Below, piece after piece: positions 37,075-45,391 of a stretch of DNA of 64,000 nucleotides. Location of the stretch: NCBI GenBank assembly GCA_963773845.1, contig CAVZCU010000009.1, positions 930,001 through 994,000 of the forward strand, given 5' to 3'. Both the position numbers and the translations under genes were made by a program. The stretch's first letter is position 1. Each line of letters begins with the position of its first letter. Below the pieces are notes generated by a model that was not told where the DNA came from, made no database searches, and saw only the letters and a list, made by a program, of their open reading frames with translations. The DNA is from SIAJ01 sp963773845. GTDB taxonomy: Bacteria > Planctomycetota > Planctomycetia > Gemmatales > Gemmataceae.

Positions 37075-37326
37075 TTACTGAGCGAGGCTCTCTTCGGACT
37101 GCTCACGAGCCTTAGATTTCCGCGGCAAGATTCCGTGAGCGATCACGAGGGCCGCAAACACAATATAAATGCCAAGCGATTGTAGGCCATTGAGTATATG
37201 GGCCGTATTCCTGGCTGCCCCAGCACTTGGATCGCTTGACCAAACGATTTGCTCCCATGTTTGCGTTACGAATCGAACGAGAAACAGAATGCTTCCAACT
37301 ACAAGGATCACAAAATGAGTTCGCAT
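37075..37326 (-). CDS. Small membrane protein, unknown
   Basis: The 83-residue protein has two helices (MRTHFVILVVGSILFLVRFVTQT and ILNGLQSLGIYIVFAALVIAHGIL) and a charged tail (RKSKAREQSEESLAQ). The family is not recognised. GGAG eight bases before the ATG at 37326 supports expression. It lies 30 bases upstream of the ThiF-like gene on the same strand. Confidence 0.6.
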   Translation of the reverse strand: MRTHFVILVVGSILFLVRFVTQTWEQIVWSSDPSAGAARNTAHILNGLQSLGIYIVFAALVIAHGILPRKSKAREQSEESLAQ

Positions 37327-37378
37327 CACAGTTTCTCCGCGACGTCACTCGGCTTCGCGCTCCGCTAATGCGTCTCGG

Positions 37379-37714
37379 TTAACCGGTGACTCCATTATCC
37401 GATAGGAACGACTTCAAAAACGCAACATATTGCTTCGGCCACTTCTGTTCCTTGGCGTAGCCGACGAGTGTATCCAGATCTTCCGTCGTGCGCTGCAATT
37501 CGGGGCCGCTCAAACGCTGAATGTAAGTCGCGAGATACTCCATCGCCTCGCTGGAAGCCTCCGGATTCACGACTGCAGTATCCGAACCGTCGAGGAACAC
37601 GTAGGCGTGCAGTACGGCGAGCAAGAGCGGATGCACGCCCAGCTCCGGGGGAATCTCCGGAAACACGGCGGCGCCATCGGGCACCTCGTCGGCTTCGTCA
37701 GATAAGCCAGCCAT
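37379..37714 (-). CDS. Hypothetical protein in the sulfur-carrier cluster
   Basis: This acidic soluble 111-residue protein starts MAGLSDEADEVPDGAAVFPEIPPELGVHPLLLAVLHAYVFLDGSDTAVVNPEASSEAMEYLATYIQRL. The helical C-terminus is LVGYAKEQKWPKQYVAFLKSFL. No domain is recognised and no export signal is present. Its place between the MoaD/ThiS gene and the ThiF gene makes a helper role in the same pathway possible but unproven. Confidence 0.65.
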   Translation of the reverse strand: MAGLSDEADEVPDGAAVFPEIPPELGVHPLLLAVLHAYVFLDGSDTAVVNPEASSEAMEYLATYIQRLSGPELQRTTEDLDTLVGYAKEQKWPKQYVAFLKSFLSDNGVTG

Positions 37715-37820
37715 AATTTGATTTCGGTCGCCCCCGCCCCACACCTGTTAAAACGAATCCAACTTTTCCGAAATAGCACAACTTTTCCGAACTAATTCGC
37801 GCCGGGTCTGAAATCGTGCT

Positions 37821-38093
37821 CTAGCCTCCGGCCACGGCCGGGATGATGGCTACGACGTTCCCGTCGGCGACCGCCGTCTGCATTTCGTCGAGGTACCGAA
37901 TGTCTTCATCGTTGATGAAGAGGTTGATGTACGGCCGCAGCTTGCCGTTATCGAACAGCTTGGGCCCGATCGCGGGGTATTGCTTGACCAGATCGTCGAG
38001 CGCCGCCTGCACCGTGGCGCCGGCGACAGCGACCTCAGTCTTGCCGCCCGTATGCTCCCGCAACGGCGACGGGATCTCAATCTTCACAGACAT
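37821..38093 (-). CDS. MoaD/ThiS family sulfur carrier protein
   Basis: This 90-residue ubiquitin-like carrier starts MSVKIEIPSPLREHTGGKTEVAVAGATVQAALDDLVKQYPAIGPKLF and ends VVAIIPAVAGG. The C-terminal Gly-Gly is the site of adenylation and thiocarboxylate formation. FINDEDIRYLDEMQTAVADGN matches the usual strand before the tail. No other molybdopterin (moaA, moaE) or thiamine genes lie in the window, so a role as carrier for cysteine or homocysteine synthesis fits better than molybdopterin or thiazole formation. The ATG at 38093 is used; upstream frame residues come from a hairpin repeat. Confidence 0.9.
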   Translation of the reverse strand: MSVKIEIPSPLREHTGGKTEVAVAGATVQAALDDLVKQYPAIGPKLFDNGKLRPYINLFINDEDIRYLDEMQTAVADGNVVAIIPAVAGG

Positions 38094-38104
38094 TATGTTC
38101 TCCC

Positions 38105-38220
38105 GAACCCACCACAAAGGCACAAAGATCACACAAAGACACAAAGAATGCCGCATCGACCAAATTTTCTTTAATTCTCTTTGTGTCTTTGTGTGATCTT
38201 TGTGCCTTTGTGGTGGGTTC
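38105..38220. repeat. Perfect 42-bp inverted repeat between thrC and the MoaD/ThiS gene
   Basis: GAACCCACCACAAAGGCACA... (38105-38146) pairs exactly with 38179-38220 across a 32-base loop. It fills nearly all of the gap between the thrC stop and the carrier-protein start. Confidence 0.95.
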
Positions 38221-38223
38221 TTT

Positions 38224-39484
38224 TCACACTGTCACCGGTTCGCGGCCGCCGATCAGAGCTTCGAACTCTGCAAACGCCGGCTTGATGTTCACTGGGGCCT
38301 CGATCGCTTCGTAGAGCGCATCCATCGTCTTCAAGCCATTGCCGGTGATGCAGAGGACAATCTCCTCGTCGCGTGGCAGCTTTCCTTGTTCAATCAGCTT
38401 ACGGGCGACCGCCACCGTCGTGCCGCCGGCCGTTTCGGCGAAGATGCCTTCGGTGCGGGCGAGCAGTGAAATCCCCTCGATGATTTCCTCGTCGCTGACG
38501 TCCTCGGCCCACCCGCCGGTCTCGCGGATCAGCTTGGCGGCGAAATATCCATCCGCTGGGTCGCCGATCGCCAGCGACTTGCAGATCGTGTTCGGCTTGC
38601 GGATCGGCTTGTGCCGTTCCCTGCCCGTCTTCACGGCATCCGTGATCGGATTGCAACCGGTCGCCTGGGCTCCATACATCTTGCACGAATTCGCCTCGCT
38701 CACCAAGCCGACCTTGTTCAATTCGTTGAACGCCTTGTGAATCTTGCCGATCAAGGCCCCGCCCGCCATCGGGCAGACGACGTGTTGCGGGAACCGCCAG
38801 CCCAAATCCTCGGCGATCTCGTGGCCGAACGTCTTCGATCCTTCCGCATAATAGGCACGCAGGTTGACGTTCACGAACCCCCAGCCGTACTTGAGCGCGA
38901 TCTGCGTGCACAGGCGATTGACTTCGTCGTAGGTGCCGTCGACGGCGATCACATTCGAGCCATAAATGCTCGTGCCGAGAATCTTCGAGCGTTCCAAGCT
39001 GGCGGGGATCAGGATGTACGATTCCAATCCCGCCGCGGCCGAGTTGGCGGCGACGCTGTTGGCCAGATTGCCGGTCGATGCACAGCCCACGGTCTTCATG
39101 CCGAACTCGCGGGCCTTGCTGAGCGCGACCGAGACGACGCGGTCCTTGAACGAGAGCGTCGGGAAGTTGACGGCGTCGTTCTTGAGCCAGAGGTTGGTCG
39201 ACGCCGAGCGCATCGGCCAATCGATCGGCACGGACGAGCGGGGTGCCGCCGACCTGCGGCCCGACCGTCGGCTCGCCGGCGATCGGCAATAGCTCGCGGT
39301 AGCGCCACATGTTCTTGGCCCGCTTCTCGATCTTCGCCCGCGAGATATTGCGCGCGACCGCCTCGTAGTCGTAGTCGATTTCGAGGGGGCCGAAATCGTC
39401 CTTGCAGAAGTTGATCGGCTCTTTTGGATACAGCTTGCCGCACACGCGACAGCGAAGCCCAGTGGAGAAGTCGAGCGTGGCCAC
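38224..39484 (-). CDS. thrC: Threonine synthase-like PLP enzyme, frameshifted, behind a SAM riboswitch
   Basis: This fold-type II PLP enzyme is annotated to convert O-phosphohomoserine to threonine. The N-terminal zinc-ribbon-like part is LRCRVCGKLYPKEPINFCKDDFGPLEIDYDYEAV. After a frame change near 39200 the core reads NLWLKNDAVNFPTLSFKDRVV with the PLP lysine. The phosphate-binding region is ASTGNLANSVAANSAAAG, followed by VNVNLRAYYAEGSKTFGHEI and GIFAETAGGTTVAVARKL. The start is uncertain: I use a GTG at 39484, but an in-frame ATG inside an upstream hairpin is possible. The riboswitch and the following sulfur-carrier genes raise the alternative that it makes homocysteine instead. Confidence 0.85.
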
Positions 39485-39522
39485 GGTGGAAGCGACCTCG
39501 ATGCAACGGGTAGACGGATGGG

Positions 39523-39578
39523 AATGTCGCCTTTCGCTCCGCGAAAGAACGGCCTTTCGCGGAGCGAAAGGCGACATT
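39523..39578. repeat. Perfect 25-bp inverted repeat in the thrC leader
   Basis: AATGTCGCCTTTCGCTCCGC... (39523-39547) pairs exactly with 39554-39578 with a six-base loop. It lies between the riboswitch and the thrC start, with no U-run after it on the minus strand. Confidence 0.92.
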
Positions 39579-39653
39579 GCCGGGAAGTTCGATGCCGTCA
39601 TGCACGGCATGGAACGCTTGAGATAGAGAGGGTGTGTTGCGGCACCCGCGTCT

Positions 39654-39753
39654 GATCTTCCCCGGCTAACCGGGCAGGAGTTAGCACCGTTTCCGCGTTG
39701 CGCGGCCGGTTGCTGTGGCGTCGAAGGGCCTGTTCCCTCAGCCACTCTGGATC
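39654..39753 (-). ncRNA. SAM-I (S-box) riboswitch upstream of thrC
   Basis: On the minus strand the core reads GATCCAGAGTGGCTGAGGGA, then ACAGGCCCTTCGACGCCACAGCAACC, a variable stem, and GGTGCTAACTCCTGC, closing with GGGGAAGATC. These match the S-box consensus blocks (AGAGNGGNGGAGGGA, GGCCC, GCAACC, GGTGCTAAxTCC, GAAAGAT) in order and spacing. P1 can form from the two GATC ends. SAM binding should lower expression of the downstream genes. About 70-170 bases of leader, including a perfect hairpin, separate it from thrC. The 39754-39967 stretch beyond it holds no gene that I can see, and presumably contains the promoter. Confidence 0.88.
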
Positions 39754-39967
39754 GTTCGTGAGGCCACGATGGTGAATCGTGGTAGTGTTCCCACGGAACC
39801 GAACTTGTTGCAACAAATATAGTGGCGAATTGGACTCACGACAATAACGTTTTTGCAGAATGCTTCTCAATTGGCCGAAATCCGCCATTTTGAAACAAAC
39901 GAAGTGAGCCGGAGTCGAATAACATATCGGGACGTACCCACCTTATGCATCGACCAGAGAATCTGTC

Positions 39968-40396
39968 ATGTACACCGCGCTTGTCATCGGACTGTCCGTG
40001 ATTGTCGCCGCGCCGGCGCCCAAGGCGACGCCTAAAAAGGACCCTCCGGGTCTTGTCGGCTCGTGGACGCTACAGAAGGCGGAGTTCGGCGGAATGGCCC
40101 TGCCAGCCGGAGCGATGATGATTGGCGAGCTTTCGCTCACATTCAACGCGGACGGGACCATCGTAGCCACCAAGGGCGGCAAGCCGGAACCGGACCAATC
40201 GCGTTACACGCACGATCCCAAGAAGTCGCCGGCCGAGTTCGACCTCACGGAGTCGAGACCGGGCGGGAAGGACATGGTCGTTCACGGCATCTACAAGATC
40301 GACGGGGACATGCTCACGTTGTGCATGACCCCAATGGGCGAGCGGCCGAAGAAATTCGAGTCGGCGGCCGGCGCAGACAATTCTCATGACGTTTAA
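39968..40396 (+). CDS. TIGR03067 domain secreted protein
   Basis: The 142-residue protein has a short signal-like N-terminus (MYTALVIGLSVIVAAPAPKA). One lipocalin-like TIGR03067 domain follows, typical of and expanded in planctomycetes: LVGSWTLQKAEFGGMALPAGAMMIGELSLTFNADGTIVATKGG, YTHDPKKSPAEFDLT and HGIYKIDGDMLTLCMTPMGERPKKFES. The role is unknown; the fold suggests binding of a small hydrophobic ligand. It is monocistronic and divergent from the thrC operon leader. Confidence 0.85.
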   Translation: MYTALVIGLSVIVAAPAPKATPKKDPPGLVGSWTLQKAEFGGMALPAGAMMIGELSLTFNADGTIVATKGGKPEPDQSRYTHDPKKSPAEFDLTESRPGGKDMVVHGIYKIDGDMLTLCMTPMGERPKKFESAAGADNSHDV

Positions 40397-40437
40397 GCGG
40401 GTCAAGAAAGACTGAGCGGCGGTTGTTGTAAACGCAA

Positions 40438-40735
40438 TCCCAGGCCACCACAAAGGCACAAAGATCACACAAAGAGCCACAAAGCACTCAGGTATTGATT
40501 TCCTTTGTGACCCTTTGTGTGATCTTTGTGCTACTAACATTTCCACTTCTTCGTCGTGCGCGAAGAGTTTCCCTCCCCCGGCTTTGCGGCGGAGGCTCCC
40601 TCTCTTACCCTCCCCCCGGCTTTGCGGGGGAGGGCAGGGTGGGGGGAAGACCTGGCTTGGTCGGGACGCTGCATCCCCGGGCTGGAAGCGCTTCGCCCCC
40701 CACCCTGCCCTCCCCCCGCAAAGCCGGGGGAGGGT
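40438..40735. repeat. Two hairpin repeats in the gap after the TIGR03067 gene
   Basis: CACAAAGATCACACAAAG with flanks (40457-40485) pairs imperfectly with 40503-40530 and belongs to the CAAAG family. From 40560 to 40735 a second structure repeats CCCTCCCCCGGCTTTGCGG in both orientations (CCTCCCCCCGGCTTTGCGGG against CCCCGCAAAGCCGGGGGAGG). I see no gene from 40397 to 40856. Confidence 0.85.
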
Positions 40736-40856
40736 AAGACGGCGGCTCGGCCGTCGCTGGTTTTGTGGTGTGTTTTTGCCAGTCCGCCTCGTTGCGGCGC
40801 ATCGCTTTGCTTCGGCCTCCGCGACATCGGCCCTCACTTCCAACAAGACGGCCTCA

Positions 40857-41858
40857 TCATTTGGGAGAATGCCCGTCCAGCGAAAACTTCTCGGTGAAAT
40901 ATCGCTTGCGCCAATCGGGCTTGGCCACGTCGAGGACGAGTCCTTCGGCGGCGCCGAGGGCGTAGAAGGCGACGCGCTTGGATTTGTCGAGTTGGACCGA
41001 GCGAAGCTCCTTTTCGATGTTCACAAGGATGCGCTTTGCCTCGTCTTCAAAGGGCATGAAATCCTTGAGGCTCTTGAAGGCCTTGGTCGGTTCGTAGTCC
41101 TTGGCGGCCAGCGATGCGACCTGATATTCGGTGTAGCGGGCGATCCCCTCCTGCCAGGTTTGAAAGGCGAGGTACTTGTAGTCTCGAGCGGATACGAGCG
41201 ACCGGAATTTTTTCTTGGCGTCCAAATACAGTTTCAATTCCTTATCGAAGTTCGCTGTCTGCCGAGAGTGCAGCGCATCGGCCAGCAGCTTGGCCATGGT
41301 TGCAAATTGGTCTTTTACCTTTGCGTCTTCATACGGAAACGGATAGTTCAGCATCCACATTCCGGACTTGTCGCTGCCCGCGAGTTTGAGCGAATCCAGC
41401 TCGGCATAGTAGCGCGATTGCGACATCTGAAGTTGATGAAAATGCTCGTGCAAGAGCGTGATCACCCAGCGCGTGGACGTGTTCGACGATGTGCTTTCCG
41501 CCTGGCCGATCACAATCGTGGGCACGCCGCCGACCGCGGGGAACGTCGCTAACAAATTCGGGCTGAATTGGCGCTTACGCATCCAAACGTTTTCATTGAG
41601 AATCGCATCCTTGCCGAGCGCTTTGAAATCATCGCTCGGTTTTGGGTGATGGATCAGGTATTCGTGATCGCGCGTGACCAGCAGAACGGCGAACGGCGCT
41701 TTGTCCCAATCCGGCCAGATCCGATTGCCGAGTTTATTCGCCAGGCGCATCGCTTCCGCGATTCGAACCCGATCTTGTTCGGGGAATGCAGGCGACTGAG
41801 CGTCGGCAGTAGCCGCCAAGAGGACCAGTCCCAGCGCAACGGTGAAGGTTTTCAGCAT
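40857..41858 (-). CDS. Secreted protein with HExxH metalloprotease motif
   Basis: The 333-residue protein has a signal peptide (MLKTFTVALGLVLLAATADA). It contains WVITLLHEHFHQLQMSQSRYY, where HEHFH fits the HExxH zinc motif, and a downstream glutamate in FQTWQEGIARYTEYQ that could be the third ligand of a gluzincin-type site. No prodomain or known peptidase family is recognised, so activity is inferred. GGAG nine bases before the ATG at 41858 decides the start over the ATG at 41864. It probably acts in the periplasm. Confidence 0.7.
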   Translation of the reverse strand: MLKTFTVALGLVLLAATADAQSPAFPEQDRVRIAEAMRLANKLGNRIWPDWDKAPFAVLLVTRDHEYLIHHPKPSDDFKALGKDAILNENVWMRKRQFSPNLLATFPAVGGVPTIVIGQAESTSSNTSTRWVITLLHEHFHQLQMSQSRYYAELDSLKLAGSDKSGMWMLNYPFPYEDAKVKDQFATMAKLLADALHSRQTANFDKELKLYLDAKKKFRSLVSARDYKYLAFQTWQEGIARYTEYQVASLAAKDYEPTKAFKSLKDFMPFEDEAKRILVNIEKELRSVQLDKSKRVAFYALGAAEGLVLDVAKPDWRKRYFTEKFSLDGHSPK

Positions 41859-41947
41859 CGGCATTTGCTCCGTGCGAGCGTGCGACGAATCGGCTTCAAC
41901 CACTGTGCGCGTATGGAGTCTCATTCGACGGGCAGACGCATTCTCCC

Positions 41948-42033
41948 GGGTGAGCCGCCGACGTGAGTCGCGGAGAAAGCAAAAGCGGCCGACGGACGGC
42001 AGTTTCCTCCGCCGACTTACGTCGACGGCTCGC
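41948..42033. repeat. Imperfect ~30-bp inverted repeat, GAGCCGCCGACGT family
   Basis: GGTGAGCCGCCGACGTGAGTCGCGGAGAAA on the left pairs with TTTCCTCCGCCGACTTACGTCGACGGCTCGCC on the right with several mismatches. It lies between the protease-like gene and the kinase gene on the same strand. Confidence 0.7.
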
Positions 42034-42053
42034 CAGCGCGGGACTTGGACACA

Positions 42054-43423
42054 CTACGCCTTCAGTAAATAGAGAATCATCGCCATTGCTCCACCCGCCA
42101 GGACCATCACTCCGATTGCGGCGGGGATGAGCCAGAGCCATATCGGGATCGCTTTGCTACTGGATTCGCTGCTGGATTCCTCGGTCTGTTCCTTCTCTTC
42201 TCGCTTTCGACCGCGTTGCTTGGCTTTGTCCGCGAAGACGACCACGGGCACGCTTTCAAAGAACTCGCCTGGGTCCTTTTGCGTGCGCTCCAGTTCCTGG
42301 ACGATCTCGGCTTCCGATTGTTCGGGATCGACGTCCATCGGCCGTTCGGGATCGCCGGCCGTCCAGGAGCCGCAACTCGTCGCGGACGGCGGCCGCCGAA
42401 GAATAGCGACTCTCCGGCGACTTTTCCATGAGCCGTTCGACAATCCGTGAGAATTCCGCCGGGATCGTCGGATTCGAGTCGGACACGGGCGGCGCGTATT
42501 CTTTGCGGTGCCGTTTCATCTTTTCGATCGACGTGCCGCCGGGAAAAGGCGGCTGACCGGTCAGCGCAAAATAGATCGAGCAGCCGAGCGCATACAAATC
42601 GGCCCGAGCGTCGACACCCGTCGGACTATCGACTTGTTCGGGAGCGATGTAATCCATTGTGCCGACGACGTAGCCTTGGCCCCCGGCAATGGTCTTGTCT
42701 TTCGGCAACTCCTCGCCAACGGCGAGTGCGAGCCCCATATCGAGGATCTTCGCGTGCCCGTTCGGCGTGACCATGATGTTGGACGGCTTCAAATCGCGAT
42801 GGACGAGGCCCAGTTCGTGGGCACTTTGCAATCCGTCCGCAGACCTCGGCGAACAGGCGGGCGGCCCGTGCGACGCCGAGCGGCCCTTGCTCGCCGACGA
42901 GCCGGCGCAGACTCATGCCGCGAATGTACTCCATGGCGATGTAGTGCACGCCGCCGAAGTCGCCGGCTTCGTAAGTTTTCGTGAGATGGGGATGACTGAC
43001 CCGCTGAGCCAGGTCCATCTCGCGAATGAACCGGGCGAGCATGCGGTCCTCTTCGCGGGCCCGTTTCGGCGGCAACACCTTGAGAGCGACCAGTCCCTGT
43101 CGTCCCTCTCGGCTTGCGGCTGTCGTGGGCCAGATAGACCGAGCCCATCCCCCCCTTGCCGAGGGGCGAGAGGATGTGATAGGGACCAAGTACGAGCCCC
43201 TGCCAGGTTCCCTGCTTGAGCTTCGAGACTTGAAAGTGGGTGAGTGCCCCGCGATCGACCAGGAATTCGGCAAGCTTGTCGGCTTTGCGTCGATGATCCT
43301 GCTGGCACTTCAGCCGATCAGCGCATCGACCCGTTCCGCTGGAAGCAATCCGCTGCGCCGGACTGCTCGAAGAAAGCGGTCCAATTCCGGATTGGGTAGC
43401 GGAGGCGGGGGCATCGGTCGCAT
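42054..43423 (-). CDS. Ser/Thr protein kinase with C-terminal membrane anchor, frameshifted
   Basis: This Hanks-type kinase spans about 455 residues. The N-terminal helical extension (NPELDRFLRAVRRSGLLPAERVDAL, then ADKLAEFLVDRGALTHFQVSKLKQG) is typical of planctomycete kinases. The glycine loop is LGKGGMGSVYLAHD, the lysine region VALKVLPPKR, and the catalytic loop VHRDLKPSNIMV. The metal motif reads DMG (ILDMGLAL) instead of DFG, and APEQ follows. A serine-rich linker leads to one C-terminal helix (IPIWLWLIPAAIGVMVLAGGAMAMILYLL). Frame changes are required near 43318, 43115, 42838 and 42375. It is probably active if these are sequence errors. The signal sensed is unknown. Confidence 0.82.
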
Positions 43424-43525
43424 GATACGCCAAGTGCGCGGCGCAGTCCACAATGGGAAATCTGTGCCGGAAGCGCGAGCGAGGGCCGATTCAATCCATC
43501 AATCGCGCTTCCGGCTCGGTCAAGG

Positions 43526-44819
43526 TCATTTCTTGCCGATGCAGAACAGGTGATTCGCCCCGCGGATGTAAAGCTTGCCATCGGCGACGGCCGGCGAAGC
43601 CTCCACGCTCTTCCTTGATGTCGTTCTCGGCGAGCAGTTTGAATTTCGGCGACGCGTCAAAGACATAGACGCGGCCGGCCATCGTCACCGAATAGATCTT
43701 GCCGTCGATCAGCACCGGCGACGCGGTCACCTGCGATGTTCCCCCGAGCCGTTCGCTCCACATGACCTTTCCGGTTTTCGCCTCGACGCAGACCGCTTTG
43801 TTCTCCTTGTCGGTAATCCAATAGATGTAGTCGCCGTGGGCGAGCGCCATCGGCACATAGGGCGTCTCTTTCTTCTTTTCCCACACGAGACCGGTATCGG
43901 TTATGTCGCCCGAGGGGCCGGCCTTGATAGCAACCATGTGACGATCGCCGCCGCCATCGCCGCTGATGGCGAAGATCATGCCGTTGTGATAGATCGGTCC
44001 GCCCACGTTTCGCAGCGGACCGCCCGGCCCGCCCTTGGGATTACCCTTTTTCTTGCCTGCTTTCGGATTGGTCTTCCAAATCCAGGTCCAGTTCCAAATG
44101 ACAGCGCCATCCTTCGGGTCGTAGGCGGTGACGCCAGCCGTGCTCGCGACAATCACCTCTTGCCTACCGTCGCGCTCCAGAAGAAACGGCGTCGGGTAGC
44201 TGGCCCGATAGGCGGTCCGGCTCTTCTTCCATAACTGATTGCCCGTCGCGGCATCGAATGCGACGACTTCAGCCAGGTCGTCCTGATCGATGTTGAGGAT
44301 GACGCGATCGCCGACGACCATGGGCGAAAGGCCGGGTCCGTGCTGGCTCTTGTACGGTCCCAGATCCTTGTTCCAAAGTTCCTTGCCTTGGTAGTCCCAG
44401 GCGGTGAGCGAAATGCGCTTGCCGTCCCAGAAGACCGCGTAGATCCGTTGACCGTCGGCCGCGGGCGTCGACGACGCGAGCGAGTTCAGATCGTGCGTGT
44501 GCCCCGTGGTCGCCTTGAGGTCCTTCGACCAATCGACCTTGCCGCTCTTGGCGTCGATGCAGAGGAGCATGCGCCGTTTACCATCGAACGAGGCGGATTC
44601 GAGGAAGACCTTCCCCTTGGAAACGATCGGCGAGGAATTGCCCTTGCCGGGGATCGGCGTCTTCCAGAGGACATTGCTTGTCGGACCGAAGACGACGGGC
44701 ACGTTCTTGTCGTCGGCGGTGCCGAGCCCTTCCGGACCACGGAAGCGAGCCCATTCGCCGGCGACGACCAACGATGCTGAGAGCCCGACGGTGAGGAGTG
44801 CTAATCGGCAAGTGTGCAT
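43526..44819 (-). CDS. Secreted PQQ-type beta-propeller protein, frameshifted at the C-terminus
   Basis: A signal peptide (MHTCRLALLTVGLSASLVVA) precedes repeats of the PQQ-like propeller: WARFRGPEGLG, LLCIDAKSGKVDWSKDL, LTAWDYQGKELWNKDLG, VVAFDAATGNQLWKKS, VTAYDPKDGAVIWNW, CVEAKTGKVMWSERLGG and VYVFDAS. Many planctomycetes encode such proteins next to kinases, and they are not shown to bind PQQ. The frame runs past the normal end into SPVLHRQEM; a shift near 43607 restores SVEASPAVADGKLYIRGANHLFCIGKK and the stop at 43526. It is probably a periplasmic or surface scaffold. Confidence 0.82.
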
Positions 44820-45123
44820 GGCAGGATGAGGTTGGCGGTGTGAAGGCGACATAAAAGGGACGAGGAAGATTATGCGGGAATTCATGGCCGAAGTCGCGGA
44901 AAATCGAACCGCAACACCAGGCTGGTGCGGAGAGGCCCTTTTCGTCGATACCCCGGACGCAGAATCGGTGATTCGGCCCACCGATTGCTTCTACCATTTG
45001 CAAGCGAATTTGTGTAGCGAATTGCTACATCGAACGCGAGGGGCAACTCGAACGAGTTGGGTCGGGATATAAATCTCCCTGGCGTGGCTTGTTCGCTCGA
45101 GTCGCTACAGACTATTTCACTAG
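44820..45123. other. Intergenic, no gene seen
   Basis: Both neighbours are transcribed away from this stretch, so promoters for both should be here. I cannot place a convincing -35/-10 pair. Short ORFs lack ribosome sites or recognisable protein. Confidence 0.4.
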
Positions 45124-45343
45124 TAGGTCCGGCGAGCCGAGCCGGACCACCTTGCACACGGGAATGGCATCATGCGGTCTTCGCGGCTGGCGCCTGGTCC
45201 GCCTCGGCTCGGCGGACCTACTTGTGACACAGTCTCCTGTAGGTCCGGCGAGCCGAGCCGGACCACCTTGCACACGGGAATGGCATCATGCGGTTTCCGC
45301 GGCTGGCGCCCGGTCCGCCTCGGCTCGGCGGACCTACTTGTGA
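45124..45343. repeat. Two tandem 104-bp units with inverted-repeat ends, period 116
   Basis: Each unit (45124-45227 and 45240-45343) begins TAGGTCCGGCGAGCCGAGCC and ends GGCTCGGCGGACCTACTTGTGA. The internal GGACCACCTTGCACACGGGA and GGCATCATGCGG sections are identical except for a few bases. The ends are imperfect inverted repeats of each other, like a small non-autonomous element duplicated in tandem. Confidence 0.92.
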
Positions 45344-45391
45344 AGCGGACTCTACGACATCCAGGTCCTTTGACCTTCAGGCAGACCGCTC

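Noticed and set aside
34095..39753. Reading the cluster as a molybdopterin or thiamine operon
   Set aside because: No moaA, moaE, mog, thiG, thiH or thiC is present in the window, while the SAM riboswitch and thrC point to sulfur amino acids. It remains possible that the carrier serves several pathways.
40515..41552. Plus-strand 345-aa open frame
   Set aside because: It covers two hairpin repeats and then runs antisense to the HExxH protein gene, which has a signal peptide and ribosome site.
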